Origin: Shewanella cyperi
Lineage (GTDB): Bacteria > Pseudomonadota > Gammaproteobacteria > Enterobacterales > Shewanellaceae
Assembly: GCF_017354985.1 (NCBI RefSeq)
Contig: NZ_CP071501.1
Location: 2,313,501-2,377,500 of the forward strand
Reading direction: 5' to 3'
Length of the DNA stretch: 64,000 bases
Numbering within the stretch: the first letter of the stretch is position 1; each line of letters begins with the position of its first letter. Made by a program: the position numbers and the translations under genes. This document shows positions 33,760 to 43,200 of the stretch, one piece after another. The notes beneath the pieces are model-generated. The model saw only the letters and a program-made list of their open reading frames with translations, searched no databases and was not told the origin of the DNA.

Positions 33760-33787
33760 TTGGTGTTGCTTGTTTTTGCCGTATAAT
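33760..33787 (+). promoter_or_regulatory. Sigma-70 promoter of the DUF2750 gene
   Basis: TTGGTG (33760-33765), 16-base spacer, TATAAT (33782-33787), 33 bases before the ATG. Confidence 0.6.
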
Positions 33788-33819
33788 CAACAGCAATTTT
33801 CGGAATGAGAGAGTCCAAG

Positions 33820-34179
33820 ATGAGCGAAATGAACACCGAGCTGGGCCAGTTTGTCAGCAATGTACAAGAAAGCCAGTTGCTTTGGGGACTGCAGGATGCG
33901 GGCGGTGAAGGCTGGGTTGTGTGTGATTCAAGCGAATACGAAGACACCGACGTCATGCCACTGTGGTCCAGCGAAGCGCTGGCCAAGAGCCACTGCACCG
34001 AGGAGTGGGCCAATTACCTGGTGGCCTCCATCAGCCTGGTAGAATTCCTCGAATACTGGGTGGAAGATCTGAACAATGACGGCGTGCTGATCGGTGTTGA
34101 CTGGAAAGCCAACGAAGATTGTCTGGAGCTGGATCCGGTTGATGTCGCCAAGGCGCTGGCCGAGGTTGAAGCCGAATAA
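33820..34179 (+). CDS. DUF2750 family protein
   Basis: 119 residues, very acidic. Matches the DUF2750 pattern: FVSNVQESQLLWGLQDAGGEGWVVCDS..., VMPLWSSEALAKSHC, EFLEYWVEDLNNDGVLIGVDW. The family is common in gammaproteobacteria and has no known activity. The ATG at 33820 has GAGAG at good distance; ATGs at 33805 and 33829 are in frame. It is followed after 4 bases by the next gene, so the two form an operon. Confidence 0.88.
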   Translation: MSEMNTELGQFVSNVQESQLLWGLQDAGGEGWVVCDSSEYEDTDVMPLWSSEALAKSHCTEEWANYLVASISLVEFLEYWVEDLNNDGVLIGVDWKANEDCLELDPVDVAKALAEVEAE

Positions 34180-34183
34180 GCCC

Positions 34184-34825
34184 ATGGCGAGTCCCGCGGT
34201 CGATATCCCTTTTGACAAGCGGTACAAGTGCTGGTTTTGTGAAGAGCCCTGTCGTGGGCTCTTCGACTATCCGGCCCCGCCGTTTTGCCCCCATCCCTCC
34301 CTTGCCGTGCCCGCCTGTGACGAGTGCCTGAAGTTGGCCCGTCAGCAACCTTTAACCTCGATTTACGAGTGCCGCCTGGCGGTCAAGGATGCACTGATGG
34401 CCCGCTATGCAAAACATCTGGCCATCGGCAGCAACTGGACCAGGGAAGAGCTGGAGCAGTCGGAATTTGAGTGCAAGATCTTTGGCGGCTTTAAAAAAAG
34501 CGCCTGGTTCATGTTTGAGGTGGCCAGGGACAGGGTCAACGCCCGCGGTTGGCCGCTGGCGCTCAATGGCATCCCCCTGGATGAGTCGGGAGCCGACACC
34601 CGCTTCTGTTTTGATGGGCTGGAATTTGCTTCGGTACTGGCAGCGGTGCGCCATTACGTGGGGATTTGGAGCCTGGATAAGCAGTTACTGGAAACCTTGC
34701 TCGGCCTGGTGGGGCATGAACGCTTCGGCTATGCCCTGCGGCTGTGCCGCTTGCATCTGGGGTCGACTCCGGCCATGAAGCAGATGCTTATCCGCGATGT
34801 GCGCGCCGAGTTGGGGCAGGCATAA
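34184..34825 (+). CDS. Hypothetical protein with zinc-ribbon-like cysteines
   Basis: 213 residues. The N-terminal part has CWFC (15-18) and CDEC, with further Cys between, spaced like a zinc-binding knuckle. The C-terminal part is helical, with no known domain. It is translated right after the DUF2750 gene (4-base gap), so a joint function is likely. The frame stays open upstream to 34094, but that part overlaps the DUF2750 gene and is not supported. Confidence 0.75.
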   Translation: MASPAVDIPFDKRYKCWFCEEPCRGLFDYPAPPFCPHPSLAVPACDECLKLARQQPLTSIYECRLAVKDALMARYAKHLAIGSNWTREELEQSEFECKIFGGFKKSAWFMFEVARDRVNARGWPLALNGIPLDESGADTRFCFDGLEFASVLAAVRHYVGIWSLDKQLLETLLGLVGHERFGYALRLCRLHLGSTPAMKQMLIRDVRAELGQA

Positions 34826-34852
34826 TTCCCACCCCATAAGCCCTGAGAGACC

Positions 34853-35794
34853 TCAGCCGAGTAAGTCCCTCAACCTGTCCTGCACCACTTCCACCAGCCT
34901 GTCGGGCTGGAACTTGGAAATAAACTTATCGCAACCTACTTTTTCCACCATGGCATTGTTGAAGCTGCCACTGAGTGAGGTGTTAAGGGTAATGTAGAGA
35001 TCGCGCATTCTGGGATCGCTGCGCACCTCGTGGGTCAATTTATAGCCGTCCATTTCCGGCATTTCGGCATCTGTGATCATCATCAGCAGCGCATCGGCCA
35101 CATTGATGCCTTCATCACACCAGGATTGGAGCAACTGCAAGGCCTGCAAACCATCGTTGACTTCGATAATTTCCAACCCCAGTTGCGCCAGGGTATCACG
35201 CACCTGACGCCTGGCCGTGGCCGAGTCGTCCACTATCAGCACCTGCCTGCCGGGCATGGCCTGCAGCAGGGATTGATCCAATACCCCGTCACTTATACGC
35301 ACGTTGTAATGAATGATCTCCGCCAGCACCTTCTCCACATCTATGATGGACACCAGCTGCGACATGCCCTGGTAATCCAGACGGGTAATGGCCGTCAGGT
35401 AGTTGTTGCGCCCCGCTGACTTGGGTGGCGGCAATATGTCACCCCAAGTCATGTTGACAATATGCTCCACCTTGCCCACCAGAAAGCCCTGCACGCTGCG
35501 GTTGTATTCGGTGATGATAAGGTTGGCGTCGCCCCCTGCCGGTGACGGGCTGAAACCTATGGCCCGCCGCAAATCGATGACAGGAATCGAGGTACCGCGG
35601 ATATTGGCAACGCCTTTCACATGGGGGTGACTGCCGGGCATGGCGCTGAGCGCCGGCAGCTTGACCACTTCCTTGACCTTGAACACATTGATTGCGAACA
35701 GTTGGGTACTGCTGAGCCGAAACAGCAGCAGTTCAAGTCGGTTCTCACCTACCAGCTGAGTGCGTGAGTCCACTGAATCAAGAATTTTCGCCAT
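34853..35794 (-). CDS. cheV: Chemotaxis protein CheV (CheW-receiver fusion)
   Basis: 313 residues. The CheW-like domain spans about 15-165 (FAINVFKVKEVVKLP, VKGVANIRGTSIPVIDL). The receiver follows, with VLIVDDSATARRQVRDTL, phospho-acceptor Asp in MMITDAEMPEMDG and Lys in FISKFQPD. CheV couples chemoreceptors to CheA and its phosphorylation tunes adaptation. It is a lone gene here, away from the main che cluster, as is common in Shewanella, which carries several CheV paralogues. Confidence 0.95.
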   Translation of the reverse strand: MAKILDSVDSRTQLVGENRLELLLFRLSSTQLFAINVFKVKEVVKLPALSAMPGSHPHVKGVANIRGTSIPVIDLRRAIGFSPSPAGGDANLIITEYNRSVQGFLVGKVEHIVNMTWGDILPPPKSAGRNNYLTAITRLDYQGMSQLVSIIDVEKVLAEIIHYNVRISDGVLDQSLLQAMPGRQVLIVDDSATARRQVRDTLAQLGLEIIEVNDGLQALQLLQSWCDEGINVADALLMMITDAEMPEMDGYKLTHEVRSDPRMRDLYITLNTSLSGSFNNAMVEKVGCDKFISKFQPDRLVEVVQDRLRDLLG

Positions 35795-35994
35795 AACCCT
35801 GTCTCTTTTCCCGGTACATAAGCCCGGGCTAAAAAATTGAACTGCAATGGATTATAGCGGCAAAGCCCGGGGCATTATATGGCCGTTACCCGGGTTTGGG
35901 CGCTGTCAGTGTGGTGCAGATCCCATTTTCAAATACTGTCTGCCCCTGCCAACGGCAAGCCTGGATATCCCCCATTCCAGAGCATCGCTGGACC

Positions 35995-36609
35995 TTACGG
36001 GCGAACCTGAGTCACAACCTTTTGCAGCAGCATTTGTCCCGCGAGGTTACAGAAATTACGCTGCCCCACCGGCTCAAAGCCACAGCGTCTGGCCTCGGCC
36101 AAAAATTGCTTGTGGTCGAAACGGTTTTGCTGCGGATGGTCAAACAGCCGCCTGGCGATGGGATTGCAGATGGCACTGCGATAGAGATCCGTCAGCAGAA
36201 AATAGCCACCGGGTGTCAGTACCCTATATACCTCGGCCACGGCACCCTGCCAGTTGGGAATGTGATGAAAAACGGCAAAGTTGCATACCAGATCAAATGA
36301 GCCATCGGCAAAGGGCAAGTCGGTGGCATCCGCAGTCATGGCATTAAACCAGGGCTCATGGGCATACCGGTCGCGGGTGCTTTGCACCATGGCCTGGTCC
36401 AAATCCACCGCTGTGACCCGCTCGGCCCCGAGCCGGCGGCGGATAAAGTCGACCCCGTTGCCAAAACCGCAGCCTATTTCCAGCGCCGCTGCGCAGGGCC
36501 CCGGGCCCTTGTCATACAGTGACAACAACAAGGGGGCCTCGACCCTGTCCTGCAAAATACGCCTGGCGCGGGAACGCACCACGGAACGTTCAAAATCATT
36601 TAATTTCAT
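35995..36609 (-). CDS. Class I SAM-dependent methyltransferase
   Basis: 204 residues from the ATG at 36609, whose ATGA overlaps the stop of the MscS gene and so couples translation. Motif I is ALEIGCGFGNGVDFI; then VTAVDLD, motif II DLPFADGSFDLVCNFAVFHHI and motif III TPGGYFLLTD. This is the methyltransferase type 11 fold (UbiE-like, small molecule substrates). Substrate is unknown. Operon with the mechanosensitive channel suggests envelope-related work, but this is a guess. Confidence 0.9.
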   Translation of the reverse strand: MKLNDFERSVVRSRARRILQDRVEAPLLLSLYDKGPGPCAAALEIGCGFGNGVDFIRRRLGAERVTAVDLDQAMVQSTRDRYAHEPWFNAMTADATDLPFADGSFDLVCNFAVFHHIPNWQGAVAEVYRVLTPGGYFLLTDLYRSAICNPIARRLFDHPQQNRFDHKQFLAEARRCGFEPVGQRNFCNLAGQMLLQKVVTQVRP

Positions 36610-38300
36610 TCCGCTTGTACCACCCTGGGATTGGGCCATTCACGACCGGAACCCTTTTCATCTGCACCCATAACCATGGCCGCCGGCACAAGGGAGGAGC
36701 CATGGTGCTCTATGATGGTCATGATGCCCAAATGCAGCTCGTGGGCCAGTTGATGATAGGTGGCAACACTGGTGGTGGCGAGATACGCAAGCACCTTGAG
36801 CTCCAGACCAAATTGGCCAAAGCCTCCCAGGGTGACCTCAAGCGGTTGCTTTTCCACCATGGGGTGTCTCGCCAACAGGGCTTTGATGTCTGTGACTATG
36901 GCCTGGATTTGTTCACCGCCGGTGGAGTAATCGAGCCTGATGGCCGGATTGAAGCGGATCTTCTCCCGCTCCGACAGGTTTTCAATTTCCATTTCCGCCA
37001 GCTTGGCATTGGGTATATGCAGCACACTGCGGTCGAGGGTGCGAATACGGGTCAAACGCAGACCGATTTCCTCCACCCGCCCTTCCAACTCGCCCATTCT
37101 GCAGCGCTGTCCCACCTTCACCGGCGCCGAGGCATACAGGGTGACGGCTCCAATGAAATTTTCGATGGACTGTTTGGAGGCCAGGGCCACAGCAATACCG
37201 CCAATACCCATACCGGCCAATATCGCTCCGGCATTGAAGCCCATATGCTGCAACCACATCAGGGTCGCCAGTGCCAGCACAGTGGTACGGACAAGGTTAC
37301 TCAGAGGCCGCAACAGGGCTGCAGCCTGTTTATTGCCGCGGGCCATCAAACGCTCACGCCAGTGGCTTTGAACCAGGCCGGTCAGGCTCCACAGCATCCA
37401 CACCGAAGTCAGGGCGAGCAATAATCCGTTATCGGCAATGTCCCGGGTTGGCGCCGGCAAGGTGGTATTGCCAAGCGCCAGCTTGTACAGCAGCACAGCC
37501 AGCAAAAAACGCAGCGCACCACTGCTGAGACGGGCCAGCTCATAACGCAATGGCCAGCGGCTTCGCAGCAGCCATGCCCGCAGCAGCCAGGTCAGGGGAA
37601 GTACCACCACAAATGCACCGCCAAGCAGGCTGAGGATCAGCGCCCACTCCCACAGGTCGAGCATCAGCAGGCGCCCGGCGGGCGCATGCCTGATATACCA
37701 CTCCACCAGCGGACTGTAGCCCAGGGTGCGATACAGTTCGGGCAATTGGGCGACCGTGGCACTGGAAACCTTCCACACCCATGATGACTTACTGCCGGGT
37801 ACACGTTGCAGCAGCAGCTCAACCTCCCGGCCTGCCACGGTCAGGGACGCAAAACTGTCACGTTCCGCCGTCTGACCATCGTTGACCGCCCCTTCGGGAC
37901 TGTCGCTGATCCGGGCCAGATCGACCCACAAATTCCTGTCGATAATGGCCAGCAGCATCATGGCGTATTCCGGTGCCTGCTGGATATTCATGCCGCGGGG
38001 CAGATAACGTAAGTCCAGGTATCTGGCCGCCCGGTTAAAATCTTCAGCGTCGGCCGCATGAAAAAAGCCCTGCAAGGCGCCCCTGGGTGTATCCCGATGC
38101 AAGGGATCGCGGTAATCGAAGTGGGCGTCGGCCCCCATGTCCCCGGCAATTTCCTGGTCGATTTGCTCTTCCTTTGCCACGGCTGTTATCAGGTCCGATT
38201 GGGCGGCATTGGCAGTGGCATTCGATGGCGATTCGGCCGCTGTTGCCGTCCCCATGGCCAGCAGCCACAGCAGCATCACTGCCCCAAGCGACTTTTGCAT
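36606..38300 (-). CDS. MscS family mechanosensitive ion channel
   Basis: 564 residues. The signal peptide is MQKSLGAVMLLWLLAMGTATA, followed by a periplasmic domain of about 150 residues and several membrane helices. The MscS core has the pore helix GMGIGGIAVALASKQSIENFIGA, the beta domain VGQRCRMGELEGRVEEIGLR and a C-terminal alpha/beta part. Larger than the 286-residue E. coli MscS, it is more like the YbdG/YnaI-type medium channels. It releases solutes on hypo-osmotic shock. AAGGA precedes the ATG. Confidence 0.93.
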   Translation of the reverse strand: MQKSLGAVMLLWLLAMGTATAAESPSNATANAAQSDLITAVAKEEQIDQEIAGDMGADAHFDYRDPLHRDTPRGALQGFFHAADAEDFNRAARYLDLRYLPRGMNIQQAPEYAMMLLAIIDRNLWVDLARISDSPEGAVNDGQTAERDSFASLTVAGREVELLLQRVPGSKSSWVWKVSSATVAQLPELYRTLGYSPLVEWYIRHAPAGRLLMLDLWEWALILSLLGGAFVVVLPLTWLLRAWLLRSRWPLRYELARLSSGALRFLLAVLLYKLALGNTTLPAPTRDIADNGLLLALTSVWMLWSLTGLVQSHWRERLMARGNKQAAALLRPLSNLVRTTVLALATLMWLQHMGFNAGAILAGMGIGGIAVALASKQSIENFIGAVTLYASAPVKVGQRCRMGELEGRVEEIGLRLTRIRTLDRSVLHIPNAKLAEMEIENLSEREKIRFNPAIRLDYSTGGEQIQAIVTDIKALLARHPMVEKQPLEVTLGGFGQFGLELKVLAYLATTSVATYHQLAHELHLGIMTIIEHHGSSLVPAAMVMGADEKGSGREWPNPRVVQAE

Positions 38301-38541
38301 CTTGTGTCCTTATGTGTTTGCGCTTTTGGCCCAGTCTAGCACCGAAATGGCACCAATACAGCCAACACTGGTCCGGCAACTGACTGGAAATTAAAGAGGA
38401 ATCCCCTTTCATTAATCTGTCATCTGTCTGTGGGACTCTGGTGCACAACCCCGACAAGGATGCCGGGCCAATGGCCTGAGCCCTGCGGAAAGTGCGATGC
38501 CAACCATCGCCAAGGCAACCCAATGTAAAAGGAGAGTGGCC

Positions 38542-38715
38542 ATGTCATACAAGGCTGACGGTCATGATATTAAGGTGGCATTTCCGGTTGATGCGATTTC
38601 AGTAAACAAAAACTCCATCGCTTACACGGACGGCAAGGGCAAAAATCGTCAGACCTTTGCCCGGCGCAGTGAGGCGCAAAATTTTGTGAAGTGGCTGCTC
38701 AGCAGTAATCGCTGA
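38542..38715 (+). CDS. Small basic hypothetical protein
   Basis: 57 residues. AAAAGGAGAG lies directly before the ATG, a strong ribosome binding site. The sequence has no known domain but a regular beta-rich pattern (HDIKVAFPVDAISVNKNSIAYTDG) and a basic C-terminal helix with FVKWLLSSNR. It ends 12 bases before the convergent desulfhydrase-like gene. Likely real because of the ribosome binding site and codon use. Confidence 0.7.
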   Translation: MSYKADGHDIKVAFPVDAISVNKNSIAYTDGKGKNRQTFARRSEAQNFVKWLLSSNR

Positions 38716-38727
38716 ATGGCCAAAGGC

Positions 38728-39693
38728 TTAGCGTTCAAGCGAAAGACCGGCGGCGTGCGCCAGTTCGGGGAATTTTCGCACATACCTGGGCAGCATGGAT
38801 TCGTTGCCAAGCAATCCCCCCTGATGCAGGTATAGTACCCGGGCATCTGGGTGGGCATCCATGTAGTCAAGCAGCAGGATCCAGGCCAGCGGATCGTACA
38901 GCAGCTCAAACTGCGTGCCGGTCTTTTCCAATGCCGACCAGATCTCAAAAAACTCCCGATAACATTTGCCGAAATGGTATTTGCGTCCGGGAGAGAGAAT
39001 GGTCGGAAAGTGCCTTTCCTGGGCACCGAGCCCGGCGAACTGCGCCTTTAGGTAGTTGTCATCCCCCACCAGGGCACAGGTCAGCACCTGGATATCCAGG
39101 CCCTGCTCCACAAAATACTTGCTCAGGAACAGCGCAGTGGTGCCGGTCCCGGAAGGCAGCATCAATTTAAGTTCGGCAATTCCATTGGTCGCGGCATACT
39201 CGGCAATTTCCCGTGCCAGGGCAGCAACCCCATACTCGGCGTAGCCACAGCGCCCCCCCTCGGGGACAAACAGGCAGTCTTGCTCCAGGGTTGAGACCAG
39301 GTGCTGCTGCAAATAGCTCTCAAGATTCATCCCTTCCCTGCGGGCCTGAGCCCCCACTTCAATCAGTTCGGCCCCCAGTGCCAGGGCCGCCTTGAAGTTA
39401 CCGCAGGGATTGAGACGCAAATGCTCGCTGATATGGTCAACATAAAACTGCAAGTGCCAGCCCTTGAGCCTGGCCAGTGCCGCCATTGAGTAAAGGGAGT
39501 TGGCCTGGGCCGAACCGTGGCCGATAAGCCGTTTGACCCCGGGAAAGTCATGCTCCAGGAACCAGGCAAATTTGCGCGCCTTGTTGCCACTGAATTGGGG
39601 ATGCAACAAGTCATCCCGTTTGACCAGCAGCCTGTGTCCGGCAAAGTTGAACTCCTCGACCGGTGACGGTGACAGTGGAAAAAGGCTCGACAC
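38728..39693 (-). CDS. PLP-dependent D-cysteine desulfhydrase / ACC deaminase family enzyme
   Basis: 321 residues of the tryptophan synthase beta-like fold. VKRDDLLHPQFSGNKARKF carries the PLP lysine, GHGSAQANSL binds substrate carboxylate, and LPSGTGTTALFL binds the cofactor phosphate. Such enzymes release H2S, ammonia and pyruvate from D-cysteine or deaminate 1-aminocyclopropane-1-carboxylate. Desulfhydrase activity is more common in Gammaproteobacteria. AGGAG precedes the ATG. Confidence 0.88.
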   Translation of the reverse strand: MSSLFPLSPSPVEEFNFAGHRLLVKRDDLLHPQFSGNKARKFAWFLEHDFPGVKRLIGHGSAQANSLYSMAALARLKGWHLQFYVDHISEHLRLNPCGNFKAALALGAELIEVGAQARREGMNLESYLQQHLVSTLEQDCLFVPEGGRCGYAEYGVAALAREIAEYAATNGIAELKLMLPSGTGTTALFLSKYFVEQGLDIQVLTCALVGDDNYLKAQFAGLGAQERHFPTILSPGRKYHFGKCYREFFEIWSALEKTGTQFELLYDPLAWILLLDYMDAHPDARVLYLHQGGLLGNESMLPRYVRKFPELAHAAGLSLER

Positions 39694-39920
39694 ATAGGGC
39701 TCCTGTACTGAATTGCCGGGCCATTGTACGTCAGTGGAGCCTTGGTGAAAATCACCGGCTTATGGTGAAACAGACCAACAGGCTTCCCCCCTTTGGCGGC
39801 AAAAATGCGTATAATACATTGTTATTAAATGACATTAGTAATTTGGCACAGTATTGGCTAGGACATTGGCAAATCACGCGGGACAGAAGTCCCGCCGTCA
39901 GCGAAATCAAGGAGAGCTAT

Positions 39921-40331
39921 ATGTCACTGCTGCGACTGCTGTTTAACATTGCCTGGTTTGTCCTCGGGGGATTTGTCATGGGGCTGGCATGGTGGCTGGC
40001 AGGATTACTGTGTTTTATCAGCATCATAGGCATCCCCTTTGGCCGAGCCTGTTTTGTCATAGGCGAACTGGCCTTTTGGCCCTTCGGTCAGGAACATGTT
40101 AACCGCCGGGTGCTCCACGGTCATGAAGATCTGGGCACAGGTCCACTGGGATTTGTCGGCAATCTGGTATGGTTCTTTCTGTTCGGGATCTGGCTCGCCA
40201 TAGGCCATCTGGCCCATGCCCTGGGCTGCTTTATCACCATCATAGGTATCCCCTTCGGCATCCAGCACCTGAAGCTGGCACTGCTGAGCCTGACCCCCAT
40301 AGGCCGTACCGTGGTGCCTGTGCGGGATTAA
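39921..40331 (+). CDS. yccF: YccF family inner membrane protein
   Basis: 136 residues with two copies of the YccF domain: IIGIPFGRACFVIGELAFWPFG and, later, IIGIPFGIQHLKLALLSLTPIG, each after hydrophobic helices. Topology is about four helices. Function is unknown; in E. coli it is an inner membrane protein. AAGGAGAG sits just before the ATG, and a TATAAT box at 39810-39815 fits as its -10. The gene is monocistronic. Confidence 0.93.
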   Translation: MSLLRLLFNIAWFVLGGFVMGLAWWLAGLLCFISIIGIPFGRACFVIGELAFWPFGQEHVNRRVLHGHEDLGTGPLGFVGNLVWFFLFGIWLAIGHLAHALGCFITIIGIPFGIQHLKLALLSLTPIGRTVVPVRD

Positions 40332-40439
40332 CCACAGCACCAGAGCTAAGCTACAGAGCCTAAGCGCCGGGAAGGCCGGCGCTTTAGCGGCTATGCTTAG
40401 CATGTTCCGGCCAACAGGCCGGCCATGCAGGAGTCCCCG

Positions 40440-41195
40440 ATGATACGCTGGCTGATGGGCCTGTTGTGTTTACAGCCCTTCCTCTTCGCTGCGGCCCAGG
40501 ATGCCGCTACGCTGCGCATAGGCACCAATGAGGAGGTGATGTCCAAATTGCCCGGGGTGCAACAAAAAGTGCTGGAGGCATACGCCAATCTGGGTCTGGC
40601 AACGCAATTGGTGGATATGCCCGCAGCCCGCCTGCCCCTGGTGCTGCAACAGGGCCACCTCGACGGCATCATGGTGATGGAGCCGGAAGTGGTTTCCCAA
40701 TGGCAACATATGCATCTGGTCAAACCGGCCATATTCAAAACCGAGTTGCGGTTATACGGCCACCGTTCGCTCAAGGTGGACTCCTTCGAAGATCTGCAAC
40801 CCCTGACGCTTATCAGCGTACACGCCATCCGGGTGCTCGAATATCAGGCCAAGGCCCTGAAAATCAGCAATATCACCTACGCCAAATCCCTTCCCGGTGC
40901 GGTCGACATGCTGCGCAAGGGGCGCGGCGATATTATGTTGATGCTGCCCTCAGTAGTGGAAGAATTCGCTCGTCAGCAGGGCGTTGATGGCAAGGCTGTG
41001 GATGACAAGGCTATGGATGACAAGGCTATGGAAGACATAGTGCCGCTGCCGTTGCCGCCTCTGGTCAATTACTATTTCCATATGCTGGCAGACAGCCAAA
41101 CCGAGCTGACTACTCAGCTGAGTCGGGAGCTTGAGCGTTTGAGGAGAGAATGCCCCGAGCCCAGCGACACTGTGGTGTGCCAGACCATACGTTGA
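40440..41195 (+). CDS. Periplasmic substrate-binding-like protein (SBP family 3)
   Basis: 251 residues with a signal peptide (MIRWLMGLLCLQPFLFAAA). LRIGTNEEVMSKLPGVQQKVLEAYANLG and DGIMVMEPE follow the SBP_bac_3 pattern seen in stand-alone Shewanella sensors without transporter genes. GCAGGAG precedes the ATG. Residues about 183-197 are a low-complexity insert made of a 15-bp tandem repeat (DDKAM units). It abuts the stop of the convergent hydrolase with no gap. Confidence 0.82.
   Translation: MIRWLMGLLCLQPFLFAAAQDAATLRIGTNEEVMSKLPGVQQKVLEAYANLGLATQLVDMPAARLPLVLQQGHLDGIMVMEPEVVSQWQHMHLVKPAIFKTELRLYGHRSLKVDSFEDLQPLTLISVHAIRVLEYQAKALKISNITYAKSLPGAVDMLRKGRGDIMLMLPSVVEEFARQQGVDGKAVDDKAMDDKAMEDIVPLPLPPLVNYYFHMLADSQTELTTQLSRELERLRRECPEPSDTVVCQTIR
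40986..41030 (+). repeat. 15-bp tandem repeat within the SBP-like gene
   Basis: Three in-frame units of GATGACAAGGCTATG (first unit with three changes), encoding D-G/D-K-A-V/M. The repeat is hydrophilic and may be length-variable among strains. Confidence 0.9.
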
Positions 41196-41957
41196 TCAGT
41201 CGGCTACCACGTCAGTCAGCAGCGCCAGCAACTGTGGCTGCACATCCAGGGCCAGATCATGGCCACCATTGGGCAAGTAATTCACCGATGCTCCGTAACG
41301 CCCCGCCAGCGACTCACTGCAACAGGGATGCACCAGGCGGTCGTTCCTGCCATGGATAAAGTAACTTGGGCAGTTTACCGGCGACGCCTCAAAGCGCCAG
41401 GCAGCCCAAAGCTGGCGCAGCATATTGCCAAGGCTGGTGCAGGCCACTTGATGCAGGCGGCTCCAGCGGGCTATCAGTTCCCAATCCTCACCTCTTTGAT
41501 GGCTGACAAGTTTCACTATCGCAGTTTCAACCAGGCCAATTTCAGGTCGTGGGTCAGGAAGCACCCGCTGCCTGAGCACGGATGCGGCGGCAGATAGGCC
41601 AGCAAACACCACCGCCGGCAGCGAAAAGCGCCGGAACCAGGGCGAGTGCCGGTCGCTTGAGCCCAAAACCCACACGGCGCGCACCCGCTTGTCGCGGGCT
41701 GCCAGACTCAGCGCCACCATGCCGCCAAACGAAATCCCCAGCACAACACAGGCACCAACACCGAGAGTGTCGAGTCTGTGACTCAGCTCGTCGGCGTAGT
41801 CTTCCACCCGCAGGGGGCTTTTACGCTCCGCCAGGCTACCATTACCGGGCAAGTCCAGGCACAGTACCTTAGCGCCCAGTGCCCTCAGCTTATCGTCAAA
41901 GCCTTCCCAGTGGCGCCTGTCACGGCCAAGGCCCCGCAGCATGACAAGGGTTGTCAT
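41196..41957 (-). CDS. Alpha/beta hydrolase
   Basis: 253 residues. The pattern is MTTLVMLRGLGRDRRHW, then GISFGGMVAL with the nucleophile Ser, IHGRNDRLVHP with Asp and NGGHDL with the catalytic His. This resembles BioH/MenH-like esterases. Start ATG overlaps the stop of the M14 peptidase gene (ATGA), so they are co-translated. Substrate is unknown. Confidence 0.88.
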   Translation of the reverse strand: MTTLVMLRGLGRDRRHWEGFDDKLRALGAKVLCLDLPGNGSLAERKSPLRVEDYADELSHRLDTLGVGACVVLGISFGGMVALSLAARDKRVRAVWVLGSSDRHSPWFRRFSLPAVVFAGLSAAASVLRQRVLPDPRPEIGLVETAIVKLVSHQRGEDWELIARWSRLHQVACTSLGNMLRQLWAAWRFEASPVNCPSYFIHGRNDRLVHPCCSESLAGRYGASVNYLPNGGHDLALDVQPQLLALLTDVVAD

Positions 41958-42979
41958 GGCAGCAACTCCGGGTACCAGAGTTTGACACCCTGCTCCCTGA
42001 AGCCCGTCAACTCGGCCGGCGACAGTTGCTCCAGCAGCCTGGAATGGGCCAGCTCCAGCATAAACTGCATCAAGATGGTATGGCGGCGCAAAATCCTATG
42101 GTGCCTGTGCTGTTTTTGCGGGTTGAACAGGCCGGCAAAGTTGAACAGTTGGCGGGGATTTTTTCTGACCCAGGCCCAGGAGCCCATTTCCAGGGTAAAG
42201 GGCAACAGGGGTACCGGACTGTCATCCTGACTGAGCCAATCCCAGATATCCCCATGGGTGCGGTACACGGCGCTCTGGGGGCCGCAGTGGTAATGGCAAT
42301 GATGGGAATAGCTGTCCTCAAACAGCTGCCAGAAGCGAAAGATGCGGGCTATCTCCCTGCCGGGTCGGTGATGGCAGGCATAGGGAAACCAGAGGTGATC
42401 CTCAAGGCCAAAGCCGGAATGGGCATCGAGCACCAGCAGCAAACTCGATTTATTTCGCAGCTCACGGCAATAGTCGGTCAGCGCGCGGGTCTCAATTTCC
42501 AACTGGCCATGGCCACGAAACCAGGGCAGTCTGGCAGACAGGCGCTGGCCACCCACCCAGGGCGTCACCCTGTCACCTTCCAGCGGTGCATTGCGCATCA
42601 GATCTACCCCGTTGGCATTGGCGCGCCGTCCCATGGCCATCCCCTGCGGATTGACCAGGGGCACGAAGGCCAACCTGAGTCCGGATAGCATGGCCTGCAG
42701 GTGCGGATCCCAGCCAAGACGCTGCATCAGGGATCCCAAAAAGGTCAGTAAGATCTGGGTGCCGATGCGCTCAAGGCCGTGCACACCACCGACAAACAGC
42801 ACAGTGGGCAGGCCCGGTTTATCCGTACCAAGCTCTATGGCGTGCAGCGGCAAAGGGCTTGCCGGACCCGGCAACTGCGCCAGGATCTGCGCGCGCAGGC
42901 GTTGGCCCTGGATCTGGATTAAGCGCTCCAGCTGCGCCAATTCATAACCGGCAGCAAACACCTTTCCTCTCCCCAACAC
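41954..42979 (-). CDS. M14 family zinc carboxypeptidase-like protein
   Basis: Up to 341 residues. The zinc motif HGLE (VGGVHGLERIGTQ), PLVNPQGMAMGRRANANGVDLMRN (substrate-binding Asn/Arg), the second His in LDAHSGFG and the catalytic Glu near LEMGSW are visible. Likely cytoplasmic, with no signal peptide. The 42979 start is GTG without a good ribosome binding site. An in-frame GTG at 42961 has GAGAGG close upstream and may be the true start. Related members act on peptidoglycan peptides or glutamylated substrates. Confidence 0.85.
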   Translation of the reverse strand: MLGRGKVFAAGYELAQLERLIQIQGQRLRAQILAQLPGPASPLPLHAIELGTDKPGLPTVLFVGGVHGLERIGTQILLTFLGSLMQRLGWDPHLQAMLSGLRLAFVPLVNPQGMAMGRRANANGVDLMRNAPLEGDRVTPWVGGQRLSARLPWFRGHGQLEIETRALTDYCRELRNKSSLLLVLDAHSGFGLEDHLWFPYACHHRPGREIARIFRFWQLFEDSYSHHCHYHCGPQSAVYRTHGDIWDWLSQDDSPVPLLPFTLEMGSWAWVRKNPRQLFNFAGLFNPQKQHRHHRILRRHTILMQFMLELAHSRLLEQLSPAELTGFREQGVKLWYPELLP

Positions 42980-43136
42980 AACCGTCAGCCATGACCCAGC
43001 AAACTAGCGCCAAGATGCGACAGGTTCATGACAGCCAATTCTTCCCGGGTAACGATAAGGCTCAGTATAGCAAGGAGATTTGACGGTCCTGTTTAACCTG
43101 CCTTTTTGGCCTGCTTGACGTGTTTGGTTACAAAGG

Positions 43137-43150
43137 GACACACCTGTGTC
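43137..43150. promoter_or_regulatory. Palindrome GACACA-CC-TGTGTC before the PGPGW gene
   Basis: Perfect 6-bp arms around CC, upstream of CTAGACT (43163, a possible -10). Possible operator; the binder is unknown. Confidence 0.3.
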
Positions 43151-43200
43151 ACCCGGTCGGCACTAGACTGGGGACACAGCTTATTGGCGTGGAGAAACCG

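Noticed and set aside
38333..38339. AGTCTAG near the MscS gene and CTAGACT at 43163 and 12110, considered as half operators of the crbR-type palindrome
   Set aside because: They lack the second arm and sit where a -10 box (TAGACT) would be expected, so they are more likely promoter parts.
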